64,000 nt of DNA from Gambelia wislizenii (taxonomy: Eukaryota > Chordata > Lepidosauria > Squamata > Crotaphytidae). Shown here one piece after another: positions 1 to 11,559 of this stretch. The stretch is taken from NCBI GenBank assembly GCA_030847615.1, contig JAUMIR010000003.1:287054265-287118264 (forward strand). The letters run 5' to 3'. The stretch's first letter is position 1. The number at the start of each line of letters is the position of its first letter. The position numbers were made by a program, and so were the translations under genes. The notes below the pieces were generated by a model, which was not told the DNA's origin, made no database searches, and worked only from the letters and a program-made list of their open reading frames with translations.

Positions 1-385
1 ATGTCAGACTAACTGGACGATAATTGTTGGGATCCTCTTTTTTTCCCTTTTTGAAAATGGCAACAACGTTTGCCCTCCTCCAGTCTGCTGGGCATTCTCT
101 TGTTCTCCATGAATTCTCAAAGATTATTGCCAATGGCTCTGAGATTACATTTGCCAGCTCTTTTAATACCCTTGGATGTAGTTCATCCGGTACTGGAGAT
201 TTAAATTTATTTAGATTAAGAAGGTATTCCTGTACTACATCTTTACCTATTCTTTGATGGATTTTCCCTACTGTGTCCTCTGTTCCATTATCCTCAGGTT
301 GATCACCCTTTTCCATTTCTGAAAACACTGAGGCAAAGAAGGTGTTGAGTAATTCTGCCTTTTCTCTGTCCTATGAATCTGGATA
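1..385 (-). mobile_element. CR1 LINE fragment (reverse transcriptase N-terminal part)
   Basis: Read on the minus strand, this stretch encodes the region just before and at the start of a CR1-type reverse transcriptase. Recognisable pieces in order are KAELLNTFFASVFSE, a PDELHPRVLKELA block, and PADWRRANVVAIFKKGKK, the usual CR1 run before the YRPVSL motif. The plus-strand frame at 24-257 is only its shadow. The copy continues off the left edge. On the right the similarity fades at about 385. One or more frame breaks are present, so it is a dead fragment. Family assignment is firm because the CR1 at 12,818 in this window shares the PADW..ENVVPIFKKGKK run. Confidence 0.85.
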
Positions 386-2435
386 ACCATCCTGAGAATG
401 GTTTTCTGAGGAACAATACCCTTGAAAAGTGCAGAAAAAGGCAGGAAATATACAATACTCATCATAAAGAGTCAAATCTGTATCAGGGCATAGCACAGTG
501 AAACCTAACTATTTTCTAACATCCATTTATCTGTCTATTCATGCATCCACCAATGCATCCACTTTTAGTATGTTTTTTCTACAGCTCACTCAGTCCACAA
601 ATCAACAGTGAAGTTAACGTTGTCTCAATGATCTCATTATTTGATGAGCTACTCAAAATGTAATCTTTCATATTTTAAAATAATTCACTCTGTTCCATGT
701 TCACTTGTCTCCTCCACTGCATGCTATTCCCGGTCAGATCTTCCCAAAAATAAAGGAGCTGAAATTCTGTTGAACAAGTGGCCTTTTCTACAGAGGATAA
801 AATTATAGGATGATAAATGAACTGCTATAAAATTACTAAGAATGGTACAAAATTAAAGGAAACTCCACAATATTTTCCCCTTCCTGCCCCTTTGTCTTAC
901 TGCAAGGAAAAGAACATCTTACTTTCAACCATTATATCCATTTTTCCAATTATGTTGAGCACTCATCATTTTAAAAAATGGATCATTTCCCAACAAAACT
1001 GAAGTGAGAAGCACACAAAAACTATTCAGTGTTAAGTTTTAATAATGGTTGTTTTACACTTTCATACTCATCTGTGTATCTCTGGCATTAAGGGACTAAG
1101 ATGGAAGGGTCATTGGAACTATACAGCTCAGAAAGAAATGAAGGGCCAAAATACATAATGGATGATTTTGGATAGATTGGTTATGTTTTTCAATGGGCAT
1201 CCTCCAGGCTATGTGTTCTGAGATTTTTCCTCTTGGCTTTGGAGGGTTTATTTTTTTTTAACTGCCAATGTGTTTTATTGGTGTTTCCAGTCCCTCTTCA
1301 CATTCCTTAGCCAATCTTCTTTCTCTTTATTTCCTGTTAACTCATAAATGTTGTAGATCTTTCTAACCCAAAACTGAAGATAAATATTTGAATAAATATG
1401 ATAATAAAATTAAATTAACCACAATTCCAGAAATCTATTTTCATTTTTAAAGCTCTAGTTTACTTTCAGTTGGATCTGTCACATATCACTGTCTATTAAT
1501 CTACACCCCAGACCCTATATTATTCCTAAAGCCCATCTTTCTCCCCATTTCAACTCCCTAGAAGTCCACCCTGGCACTGCGTCAGGTTTTAGAATTGTTG
1601 GTGAAAATCTCAGGGTCTACTCAGATTTTTGGCTTCTACTCTTGGCTTTAAAAAAAGAGAGTAAGAGAGACAAAGAGAGAGAAATCTCACCTCTGATTCC
1701 CTAACCATAAAATAAAACAAAACAAAAGCATAGAAGAATGGGATATTTCAAACTGCAGTTATTTATTTTTTTAAAAAAACACACAATTATTTCTTTGGAT
1801 ATTTTGCAGGGATTTATTTACTGTTGGGGACTCAATAAAGTAATCACTGTGCCACCAGAAAACTGGCACATGACTGTTGGCATTGGACTGGTGCTTGTGT
1901 TTCTGCTTTGTATGTATTACAGTTTCAACAACATATCTTTTTCTAGCAATTTCATTTCATGAAATCATGGTTTTGGCCTTATGCAACCTAAGAACGTTCC
2001 AACTTGCATGGATTGACTAGTGCATTACATACCATTTTCCATTCCTCTGGCAGTTACTTTATTAATTTGCCTTTCCAACTTACCATTCTACATTGTGCAG
2101 AAGTGCCACTTATTTTCCTTCCAGATGGGAACAAACAGCACAAAATGGCTATATTCTTTCTTAAACTTTGGCCAAGAATGTTCCTTCTGGGCTTTCCCAG
2201 TGTGCCTTGTATAGATATACTCCAAAGTGTACATAATCTCTCATTGGCTCTCTACCACTAAATACTTATCTGCAGCAAATATACCCAGCTGCTTACTGCT
2301 CATTCTTCTAGGCCTCACTGTTTTGGACCAGTAGCAAATCCAAGCTTTATGTTACCAACTGCCAATTTACTGTAAACGCCCTTGGCAGAAACATGCATGT
2401 TTCCCATTAAGAGTGACATCAGTTCTCACATTATA
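386..2435. other. No gene or named repeat recognised
   Basis: AT-rich sequence without a convincing coding frame. A GA-rich tract lies at about 1,653-1,690. Short frames such as 817-1,002, 1,738-1,962 and 2,004-2,261 have no motif and no recognisable similarity, so I treat them as chance. Confidence 0.6.
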
Positions 2436-2482
2436 TTTTGGTCTATGACCGTAAATAAAATGATGATGAAGATGATGATATT
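2436..2482 (+). mobile_element. 3' end of a non-LTR element with an ATG-rich microsatellite tail
   Basis: The sequence TGGTCTATGACCGTAAATAAA is followed by an ATGATGATG-like tail. The same words (TGGTCTATGACCGTAATAAA) end the 44-bp insertion at 49,414-49,457 on the opposite strand, where a 15-bp target duplication proves retrotransposition. This looks like the 3' terminus of a 5'-truncated LINE or SINE of the same family. How far it extends upstream is unclear. I cannot name the family. Confidence 0.5.
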
Positions 2483-3500
2483 TTCACATTGTTTAAAAAC
2501 TGATCACTTTTGAGTAAGCTTAATCTTAGCTTTCAGTGTAATTTTATTGAATTTTAAGGCTTCATAGCATCTGAAGACTGTGACTGGAGTATAGCTTTTG
2601 AAGAACTGATTTGAACTTGGTTTGTAACTCTTCAAAAATATGTTTCATTTGTGTTCAGTTCCAGACATTTCCTCTAAGAGATGAGAGAAAATAACAGGGT
2701 GAGCTGCTTGGCCTAGACCTGCCCTGAGAAGACCACTACTTCATGTATATATTATTTTTAAATGATTTTACATTGCTTAGATCCCATATCCACTTACATA
2801 AGGTCTGTTAATTCAGAATGTCTACTGAATCACTTTTTATTGATAGGAATAGGTGAGGGACAATATCGTCTAATAATTTCAGCCATTCTGTCTACTATAG
2901 TTGGTACCAACAATTATCTTTAGCCTTATAACACAGGATCCTGGACTGAAGTGAATGTGAGTACAAAACCATTTCAGACTATCTGACTTTGTGTGTGAGT
3001 GTGTGTCTCTTCATCAATCTACCTATAAGTAGTGCCTCTCCATACATATGCCTCCCTGAGATTTGAGGTCTGCTGGAGGGGTCCTACTCCGTATTGCATC
3101 TGTATCCCCCTGGCATCCCAACAGGTTCCAAGAATGCTATCACTCTGGCACAAAGTGAAAATTTGGTTGTTCACTAAAGCTTTTGGGTTCCTCCATTAGT
3201 TTTATACAAATCCTCACAAGTACATGATTTGAATGGGTTCAAACGATTTTAACTGGATAAAACCTGCCTTTAAAAATTATTAAATTGTTTATTATGTTTT
3301 TAGCTATTTAAATGCATTTTTATTCTTATATATTGTAATTATTAACACTGTTTTAAATTTGTCAGTTTAATATATTCACCTATTTACCTAAATTGATATA
3401 TGGAATTATTGTAGTAAGAAAGAAAGAACATAATGTATATGTATAAAAAGGAAGAAGGAAGGGAAAGGGAGAAAAAGAAAAAGAAATGTAACAACACCTT
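2483..3500. other. No gene or named repeat recognised
   Basis: Non-coding AT-rich DNA. A GTGTGTGAGTGTGTGT patch sits at about 2,991-3,006 and a purine-rich AAGAAGGAAGGG tract at about 3,417-3,487. Confidence 0.6.
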
Positions 3501-3503
3501 TAA

Positions 3504-3802
3504 TGAGTTTATCAGACATGGGAAAAACTGCAGCATTAGGACGCAATGATAGCAGAAATGGATGAAATTATTAGATGATGGTGTCTCTCACCCGTTCCCA
3601 CTGCATCACATTATTGTGAATGAGGTGTCAATTTTTATTGATTGCTTAACCCGTCAATAAAAAGTGACACCTCCTTTGCGCCAGCGCAACGCAATGGGAA
3701 TGAGTAAGCAACAAGGATGTCTGATAATTTTGCCTTTAGTGCTATCATTATGTCCTAAATGATGCAATTTTTTGCTGCTATTTGCCTGGTCTGATAAAGT
3801 CC
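3504..3802. mobile_element. Compact PIF/Harbinger-like MITE, copy 1
   Basis: A 299-bp non-autonomous element. Its left end, TGAGTTTATCAGAC, and right end, GTCTGATAAAGTCC, are imperfect terminal inverted repeats. It is flanked by TAA at 3,501-3,503 and TAA at 3,803-3,805. Inside the termini a second inverted repeat (GCATTAGGACGCAATGATAGCA against its complement near 3,737-3,768) and a central hairpin around CAATTTTTATTGATTG / CAATAAAAAGTGACACC make the element nearly palindromic. The 3-bp TAA duplication and the GG-starting ends of its relatives fit PIF/Harbinger. It encodes no protein and would need a transposase from elsewhere. Confidence 0.75.
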
Positions 3803-3805
3803 TAA

Positions 3806-4107
3806 GATTAACTGGTTGTTATTTTCAGATGCGCATTTGTGGGTGTAAACTCACTTCTTCAGATGCAGTACAGACTGACAATACATGCTCAGGTATAAAG
3901 CATATTTACACAATTGTAGGAGTGGAATGGAGGTTATAGGATTCAGAAATCATGACCCTTATCCTAAATTTTCAATGCATAAGTTGATACAGGTCTTTCA
4001 GATCTTTACAGTGGTCAGTTAGTATTGCTGTGTGAAAGCAATAAATCTGCTCAACAAAAGTCAGTTTTCCAGGGTTCAAAACTCTCTCTGAGAAGATACC
4101 TCTTGTT
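3806..4107. other. No gene or named repeat recognised
   Basis: About 300 bases between a MITE and a solo LTR; no coding frame or repeat recognised. Confidence 0.6.
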
Positions 4108-4635
4108 ACATGTGTCAGGAAATGACATGGATGTGACCACAAGATGGAGCTGTAAGCTTAGCAATGAAAGTAGTTAAGCTCCAGTGGCAGGTGTGTGTGT
4201 GAGTTAGCACTTGAGAGTATGCACATCTGAGATGCCTGATGTAGCAGGCATTGTTTAACTGCCTATAAAAAGGAGATGGAAATTGTCTCCAGTGTGGGTT
4301 TGTTGTGGATGGTGGTTGGTGAAGCAGTTTGTTGGTTTGAGAGAGATTTATGAGTATTAGAGAAGGCTGTCCTATACTTTGTATATATATTGTAAATATA
4401 CTGCAAACAAAGATTAAAGCCCTCAAGTTTTGTGAAGGCTGGCCTTGTTGCTGTCTTTATTTGGCAAGCCAGAGCTCAAGGCAGTGTGCTGGGGTGAAGG
4501 AACTTTTCCTTCTCAGCCTGAAGTCTTTTGCAGAAGTCTCTCCAGAAACCTTCTCCTTGGCGTCCTGTTGATGTGGAAGAACTCTGCAGGTGGTTGTGGT
4601 GGACACAGCGTGTCTTTCTACACCCCAACAACATG
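4108..4635 (+). mobile_element. Solo LTR of an LTR retroelement, with 5-bp target duplication
   Basis: The LTR spans 4,113-4,630. It begins TGTCAGGAAATG and ends CCCCAACA, the TG...CA rule, and is bounded by ACATG at 4,108-4,112 and ACATG at 4,631-4,635. A TATA box (TATAAAAAGG) lies at about 4,264, and an ATTAAA polyadenylation-type signal about 150 bp further on near 4,413. So U3, R and U5 can be laid out in the plus direction. No internal coding region adjoins it, so recombination between two LTRs has probably removed the body. A 5-bp duplication fits Gypsy or a retroviral element; I cannot separate them from one LTR. Confidence 0.8.
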
Positions 4636-4926
4636 AGCAGTTGCAAAGACTCTTGTTTTAATATAGGTAGTGTACTACAACTGCTAAAAATGAAGTTTCA
4701 TATTTCCTCAAAGATTTCATTAAGTATGGATGTTTGAGGCATTTTTTAAAAAGAGGAATGCTGATCCCAATAAACCCAAATTGAGTGTTATGTTACATCA
4801 CATAAAAGAATAGAGAAGTTTAGATGCATCCCATGTCAAGGTTAAGTAGATGTATCAAGTTTTTTCAGCAATGAAGGGGCTACATACTAAGAAGTTCTAT
4901 TCTCCCTCCTTGTTATTCTACTATTG
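4636..4926. other. No gene or named repeat recognised
   Basis: Unremarkable AT-rich sequence between the two LTR candidates. Confidence 0.55.
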
Positions 4927-5572
4927 GCATGCTGTCATAATGAGCTCTCCCATTATCTGGGCAGCACAGCCAACCAGATAAACAAAGGGTTAAGGATGTA
5001 TTAGGTTAAGTTACAGTTTATGGAGGTCAGTGTCAGGAGATAGCTGACCAATGAGGTGACCACCTGGAGGGAGCTTCTAGATGCTTCTGTGAAAAGGTGA
5101 GAAATACTGCCTGGAACCACTAGGCAGGGAGATGAACAAAGGAGAAGAACAAAGAGAGACCTGAGTCAGGGGGACTCTTGCCCCAAGTTGCCAGGGGGGT
5201 GCACTTAGTAGATGCTGAAATGAAAGGCCTGGACTCTAAGCCCCCATAAACATCTAGCACATCTGGACTGCACCCTTGTTAGTAGACTAGGGAACTGTCT
5301 AGTCACATTAGGGCTTATGTTTATTTTATAAACTTGACTAGGCTATCTGTAGCTGGTAACTCGTAAATATTCCTGGAAGGAAGGAGCCTTCTATGGAAGA
5401 GTATCTCTATATGTTCTGTAATGTTCTTAGAATAAACTTCTTTTAAAGCTCCCCTTAGCTACACTCTACCTACACATGCATCACTCAGCTCTCCTTCCGC
5501 AGGGCTGGTGGAGGTGAAGCTCTGCAGAATCAGAGTGAAAAGTACAAGCTGAACCCTGTAACTTCCAGCATG
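4927..5572 (+). mobile_element. Candidate second solo LTR
   Basis: A possible LTR at 4,933-5,567, beginning TGTCATAATGAG and ending ACTTCCA. GCATG occurs at 4,927-4,931 and again at 5,568-5,572, which would be a 5-bp target duplication, but one extra C separates the left copy from the TG start. A CCAAT-type word (GACCAATGAGG, about 5,047) and AATAAA (about 5,430) are in the expected order. No TATA box is obvious. There is no coding potential. It could also be a non-LTR unique segment; the duplication is the main support. Confidence 0.5.
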
Positions 5573-7857
5573 TAAAGCTCTGAAGGTCTCCTATGCACAG
5601 GCACCCCGAGAACGCTGGAGTTAATCTAAAAATCCACCACCAACAACCGTTGACTCCAATTTCCCATTTCAGTATAACCCAAAGGGAAGTAATAGCAATA
5701 GCAATACCAATGATAGTAATAACAATAGCTATAGGAGGAGGAGGAGGAAGAGGAAGAGGAGGGCAATCTATATCCCTGAAGGTGAATGTGGGATTTATGT
5801 TTACTTATTTCTGTAGGGTAATCCCCCCCCCATTTTTTTTTTTATCAGTGGGGATCTAGTCAGTGGAGAAAAAAATAGAAAAGGTTCCCCATCATGCTTT
5901 ATTTGAAAGAAACTTTGAGAAATACTGGCTGACACCACACTGGTGGGATCTATGTCTACATATAGGAACCAGTGGAGGCTGCTCCCTCTGCTCAACTGCT
6001 TCCAATGATGCACAGCAACAATTGGGAGGCAGGCACAGCTCTGTCTCCCCAGCCACTGATTGGCTTCAGGGGTGTACATGGGCTTATTCTGGCTCCTCTA
6101 GTGCATGAAGAAAAGAAAGAGCATTCTCTGTCCCTGGCATGAGGCTGCTCCACCCTCCCTCAGTTTGCAAGAGTTTCTGGAACATGCCTTGGTACACCCC
6201 CAATCAAATCAGTGCCCAGGGAAACAGAACCATGCTGGTTTTACTACTATGCCCTGGGGTCCTTGTCTCGTATTCTGTAGACCTACTTTCGCAAGAACAA
6301 AAAATGTACATAGCCAGGCATAATTCCTATTTACACCTGTGTACCTCACCAAAAAGATGCCAGACACAGTATGGCTAAAACTCTGCATCCTCCCTTTTTT
6401 TTAAAGATTTAGTCATAAAGCACAGAGCTTGGAAAGGTTACCAGAACTCCCAGCATTAGCCACCCAGCATGGTCACTAGGACTCTGGGCACCATAATCCA
6501 ACCAATAATTATCCCAAGGGCAGTATTCCCTCTCCTTTTTTTAAGACTGCACAGGATTGCTCTGTATACCTCTTATGGTTTTGAGATATATAACACAATC
6601 ACAAGTGCTCTTGAAATTCAATTTTTGTACTGTAATCTGGAATATATCAAAGCAGAGGCCTTTCAGCTTTCTAGTGGATCACCTTTCACACTGAAATCTC
6701 ACCCGCTTAGCTGCTGAAACCTGAAATGGCATTAATGGGGAGAAAAACTTACTGGCATGTTAGTATTGTATGATGTTGTAATATTTTCTGGAAAGAAGTA
6801 GTATTATGTGTACTTAATAGATGAATACAGATTGATTTTAAAATAAGCAAAATTAATCAGATTGGTAGTTATATTTTATTCTACTTTACATTTTCCTGTG
6901 TGGCAAATATTCAAAGCATACTGGCAATCCATATATTTTTGCACTCAAAATACAAAGGATTCATTTACATGTTCTCTTACCTTGAGATTTAAAGTGGAGG
7001 GTTTTTGTATGATTTGTTGATATGAGTGTTGCATCTGGCTTCAAGCATGGCAAGCTTTCTGTGCACAAATTCTAAAGGCATCACGGATCATTCACTCCCT
7101 CCTTTTTTATGCTCTTAAATCTAAATCAAAATATTTACCTAAATTTGTTCCCTCACTTCAGAAGGCCAAAAAGGAAGCACAACCAAGCACAAGATCTTCT
7201 CCCCCTACAATCAAGGTCAAGCCAGGAACTTTTTGCAACAACACCATTGCAAGGAAACCAGAATTTCTGATTTATCATTTTACAGTTATACAACATCCCC
7301 GATCCCAACTATGTGTGTCTGTATTCATCACAGTTTTGTTTATTGTATACCTATATCTGCACCTGAAATATAGCCAGGGGAGAAAATTGAAATGGAATAC
7401 CAACCCCCAAAGAAGCCTAAATGAATGCATAGACTGCCATTTGGAACTCATTCTTACTGCATTTATTCTGTGCTCCCATTCATGCTAAATTTAAGGGAAT
7501 AATATGACTAAAGACTATATACTGCCAGAATCAATCTGTGGAAATGTGGCAAGTTCTCAAACTCTGGTTGCCTATGCAGATTCAAGTCACTGAGGGCAGT
7601 GTCAGAAAGTGATCCAATAGGTGAAGGTTGTACCCCAGGCTTCAGAAGGAAATGGGGCCTCTATGGAGAAAGGATGAAAAGACAGGATAAAAAGAATGGG
7701 CCTTTTTGGTAGATTGATGCAGAAGCTCAGGAACAGTCCTAAATGTTCGTCACATCATGGATATTGGGATGAGATGGCCAGAGGCCTTAAGAACCTTGGC
7801 AAAGTTGATGAGTATATACTTTGCACGGGAAATTACAGATAAACAACTCACAATATC
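5573..7857. other. Mostly unrecognised, with GGA-rich microsatellite and an imperfect inverted repeat
   Basis: A GGA/GAA-rich run lies at about 5,732-5,765 and a C-then-T run at about 5,823-5,842. Around 6,050-6,215 two arms related to CACTGATT..GGGGTGTAC face each other (CCACTGATTGGCTTCAGGGG on the left and its degenerate complement near 6,191-6,217), so part of this may be an old palindromic transposon. From 6,720 to 7,857 I see only AT-rich unique-looking DNA. Frames at 5,593, 5,863 and 6,105 have no recognisable motif. Confidence 0.45.
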
Positions 7858-8448
7858 TAAGGACTTTATCAGACCACCCTCCAGAAACGTTCTTTTGCTG
7901 GCATATTTTGAAATGTTTTTATGTGGGAAAAGAACCTCCTTTACCAGACCTACCTCCAGCAGAGTCAGAAAGGCAACCCCAGCATTAACAGAGCACGAAC
8001 AGAGCTCTGTCTTCTTCCTGGTTTGAGATCTCGCGGATTCTCACAAGAAGACATGAGCATGGCAAATTCAAAAATTAAAGCAAAATCAAGACATAAAACG
8101 TACATACAAGCACAGAAGCACAGTTTAAAAGTTCAAAGTACACCAGGGAGGTTCATAAAAAGAGCATCCCCTACCTGGCTGTTGTGATCTCACCTGGATG
8201 TGTTCTGTCATTGACACTGTATTCACGTGAACACAATGGCGCGAAGTTTCAAACTGTCATTGACAGAGGTTGTCTGTGAATAAAATCTTGCCGAATATAG
8301 TGCGGCAGGCTCCAAGCCTTAGCACGAGAGTGACTGACGATCTTGCAGCAGCGACGTCGTCATCTGAAATCGACCCCCTGCCGCGCTGCTGCGACGAAAC
8401 TGTCCTGGGCGGTCCTTGCATGGCAAGGATCATCTGAAAATCTCCTAA
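7858..8448 (+). mobile_element. PIF/Harbinger-like MITE, copy 2 (mixed termini)
   Basis: Element 7,861-8,445 (585 bp), flanked by TAA at 7,858-7,860 and TAA at 8,446-8,448. The left end is GGACTTTATCAGACC; the right end is CATCTGAAAATCTCC, the complement of GGAGATTTTCAGATG. The two ends therefore come from the two terminus types seen in this family. Next to the left end is the family's subterminal TTCTTTTGCTGGCATATTTT block, and the middle has the shared GAAATTCAAAAATTAAAGC and GATCTCACCTGGATGTG words. The right 120 bp are CpG-rich and differ from the other copies. No transposase is encoded; frames at 7,757 and 7,921 are chance. Confidence 0.8.
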
Positions 8449-8454
8449 GTCTAT

Positions 8455-8760
8455 TTTTATCTTCCAATGATCAATTTATTTATTCATCAATTTATTCAAA
8501 TATTTATATCCTGCTGTTTACCCAATGATCTTAGGGCATACAATAAAATCAATTTAAAACAATTACAATAAAATTAATTTAAAATAATAAATAATAACAA
8601 TAATTTAAATCAAATCATTTATCTGTTAAAAAAGAGACAATTTAAAACTGGCTAAAACAATTTAAAATAGTGCAACCATAGTATATGCATAACCTGCAGA
8701 GAAGATGTTTCAAGTTGTTACATACCCTGATAGCCCACATCTTGGAATAGCAAATAATTG
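8455..8760 (-). mobile_element. Probable LINE/SINE 3' tail remnant (L2-like), AT-rich
   Basis: The words TTTATTTATTCATC..TTTATATCCTGCTGTTTACCC followed by repeated AATTTAAAACAATTA resemble the reverse complement of an L2-type 3' end that finishes in GGCGGTATATAAATA. The stretch is low-complexity, so the call is tentative. Confidence 0.35.
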
Positions 8761-8764
8761 GCTG

Positions 8765-8997
8765 TACAGTTGTCCCTTCATATTTGCTGGGGTTTGGTTC
8801 TAGGACCCCACCATGGATACCAAAATCTGTGAATACTCAAGTCCCATTATATACAATGGCATAGGAAAATGGTGTCCCTTATATAAGATGGCAAAATAAA
8901 GGTTTGCTTTTTGGATTATTATTTTTAAAAGAATATTTTCAAGCTTAAATCCTTAGATCCGTGGATACAAATTTGTGGATAAGGAGGGACAACTGTA
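8765..8997. mobile_element. Tigger-like palindromic MITE (TcMar), copy 1
   Basis: Element 8,767-8,995 (229 bp) starts CAGTTGTCCCTTCATA and ends AGGGACAACTG, flanked by TA on both sides. The two halves are close reverse complements across their length, for example CCATGGATACCAAAATCTGTG and GATCCGTGGATACAAATTTGTG. TA duplication plus CAG-starting ends and the phrase 'cctccatatcc..ggatacc' are typical of Tigger/MER2-like derivatives of Tc1/mariner. It is non-coding. Confidence 0.8.
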
Positions 8998-9904
8998 TTT
9001 AATAATTTGGCTAAGGCAGCCATCCCTGTGGTTGAAGGTAGACTAAGGACCCCCAAACACTAATGTGGGATTCATGCAAGTCCAAAGGAAGAGCCTGTGG
9101 AAATTCCCCAAAACAAATACTCAAGAAAGAAACTCAACATCTGGAGGTGAGTCCATCACTAATCCACTCAGTGATAACAAGAGGACTTATTGCTTGTGAA
9201 ACAGGACTTTCTTCTCCTGCTCCCCTCCAACAAAAGACCCTACCTGTTTCCTATTCAATTTCAAAAGTATTGATCATTAACGACCGTTAACTGTTCTGGA
9301 GCACCCATTGTTTTTGCCTGGGAACTTCCAAGAACCACTGTATTTCACTCAAAACTCCTACCCCTGTAGGGGAATGATTTCATATCAATATCACCCTGAA
9401 ACACCTCCAAATTGTGCAGAGTTCCACTTCCTTCAACTCCATGTCACACTTTGTAGCCAGGCCGTTGTTTGGATCCCCTCACTGTTGATTTTACTTCATG
9501 ATCTCTGCTCTACAGGATCAGTAAGGTATAACCCTCGCAACTCCCTTACTCTATTTGTCTATCCAAATACTTCCAACTATTTTTGATAGCCTCGTGTGAG
9601 TGTCTGAAGCCTGAGTGTTTGAGTGAAGGCTGTTGATATTAATTTCCAATAAAGACAACTTAATTGTAATATTTAGCTTGAAGTCTCCTCCTTAGTACCA
9701 GTATACATAAGTCTACAAGATTCTACTAGTTACCCGCTTCTCACATTGCCAAGCCAAGTACATTAATTCCCCATATTAATATTAGCATATTAGAGGGTCC
9801 TTCTGGACCACCAGCATTTTGGGTAACACCATGTCCCCCCCCCACATGTATTTACCTTATGGGTGGGGCACAGCTTAGGGGCTCTCCAATAGACCTCAAT
9901 TCAC
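8998..9904. other. Unrecognised; possible LTR-like end near AATAAA at 9,646
   Basis: No coding frame with motifs. AATAAAG at about 9,646 follows a pyrimidine-rich stretch, which could be an LTR R/U5 region, but I found no TG...CA boundaries with matching flanks. A C-run lies at about 9,835-9,843. Confidence 0.35.
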
Positions 9905-10040
9905 TGGTAGGCACAAATATATAAGAGAAGCACTCCCTCAAGAGGTCTCAAGCTGTTTAGAGCTTTAAATGTTATCACCAGCACATTGAATTGAGATTGG
10001 AAGTGTATTGGCAGCAATCACAAAACAGACCAATTCCAAA
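9905..10040 (-). mobile_element. L2 LINE fragment (RT C-terminal part)
   Basis: AGAGCTTTAAATGTTATCACCAGCAC and the following TTGAATTGAGATTGGAAG..ATTGGCAGCAATC line up with the antisense of the intact L2 at about 14,425-14,490 (GGGCTTTAAAGGTGATAACC..). So this is a small, old, minus-strand L2 piece from the end of the reverse transcriptase reading frame. Confidence 0.55.
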
Positions 10041-11089
10041 ATAAAGCATGCTAAATGCAAGCTACAGAGACACAGAAAATAACATACTCCAATCAAAATT
10101 GCTAATTTACCATGGGAAGAAAATAATCATTTGTTCATTACAAGTCTTTCTTTTCTTTCCGTGCACAGGTTTATAAACTGGGCATGCATTAGCTATACTC
10201 TACTGGAAATTTCTAAAAGTTGTAGCCTCCATTTCCAAGTTTCATCATTATAGATGTATGAATATTTCATCCTGCATAATGTTATGTTATAATGCTATTT
10301 ATAGATCTTTTACATTCTTTAAAGGTGAATATATAGCTACTGAAAAAGCAAACAGACTTGGTGCAAGTATGTAATTTATGGCAATTTTAAAGTGAGAAGG
10401 AAAAACGTGATCTCATAATACAGCCTGGAAATCTTTGCATGCATTACTACACTCTTAAGGAATTTAGTTGAGAAGTTGAGTTAATCCTGTTATAAAGCTC
10501 TTTGATTCCCTGCATTCAAGTAGAAGTGAAAGGGTCAGTTATGCATCTGAAGAATTACATCACTCTCCATGTCATGGTTCTTGTTGGTTAGCTTGCTGGG
10601 TTTTTTGAGGGGTTGGAAATATGAATATTAAGAGCAGGGTGAGTGTGGGGAGAGCCTATATTTCTTTATAGTATGCACGATGGATTTATAGTATCCTCTA
10701 TGAATTTTCTCACCACTGAAGATTTTATTAAATGGCTAGGAAAGCACCGGAAATGTAATGGGTAATAAAACCTCAATTTTTCTGAAATATGTGGCCAGTA
10801 TTACATTATAACACTTTTTCCCTGCTTAATTTCTACTTTGGTTCGTACATGCAAGATTTATTTTATTTACTGTATGTAATATCCTGTGCTTTTGGCCTTT
10901 GTACCAGAGGGAGTTCAAAGAACTTTATAAAGTGTTTTGAAAAAACAAATCTTAAACAATTAAGTAGGTAATATAAAATAAAGCCCATGGGAGGCTATTT
11001 TATAACTGTGTAGTCACAACTGATAAAAACCCTGTCAGCTTGTGAATGCACATTTCACTTCAGAACAACCTTGGAAAAAATTATGGATG
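10041..11089. other. Repeat-poor AT-rich DNA
   Basis: No reading frame, microsatellite or repeat that I recognise. The sequence looks unique and moderately AT-rich, unlike its transposon-derived surroundings. Confidence 0.5.
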
Positions 11090-11395
11090 AATGTTATGAA
11101 TGCATAACCTGGAGTTATGTATTCATAACTATGGTATTCATAATCCCTATGTAGCCCTTAATTTAGGGGACATGTAGGGACCATGAATGTCCCCCCCCCA
11201 ATCTTCACTTGCCAGGAAGCAGCCACTGTGAGTGATGGGGGTCCATTCCCTTGTCACTCAGGAAGCAGCTGGCTGATGTTCCCACCCACCCCTCATGTCA
11301 GTGATATCTGAAGCAACAGGGACCCAGCTTCTGCCTTTCACATCAGAGGTAACTCACGGGAGGGGTGGGAATATCAGTTAACTTCCTGGTAAGCA
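11090..11395. repeat. Double-palindrome repeat, copy 1
   Basis: Related to the repeat at 43,840-44,280. Shared words are GACATGTAGGGACCATGAATG, CAGGAAGCAGCCACTG, and the second hairpin TTCCCACCCACCCCTCATGTC facing CACGGGAGGGGTGGGAATATC. Two inverted repeats lie side by side, and the arms are more decayed than in the right-hand copy. It is non-coding and probably a non-autonomous DNA transposon of unknown superfamily. Confidence 0.6.
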
Positions 11396-11559
11396 GAGAT
11401 TGGCTGGATTCACTGCACAACTCCATAACGATGGTAGTTGCACATATGTAACTGCCCAATAGGATTCCAGATGACATTTTTTTAAATACAACTCCCAGAA
11501 TCTTGTATAGCCAGTGACCCTGGTGCCTAAGGTTCTTTGGGAAATGGTGTTAAAAAAAA

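Noticed and set aside
24..257. Plus-strand open frame of 77 codons
   Set aside because: It is the antisense shadow of a CR1 reverse transcriptase fragment.
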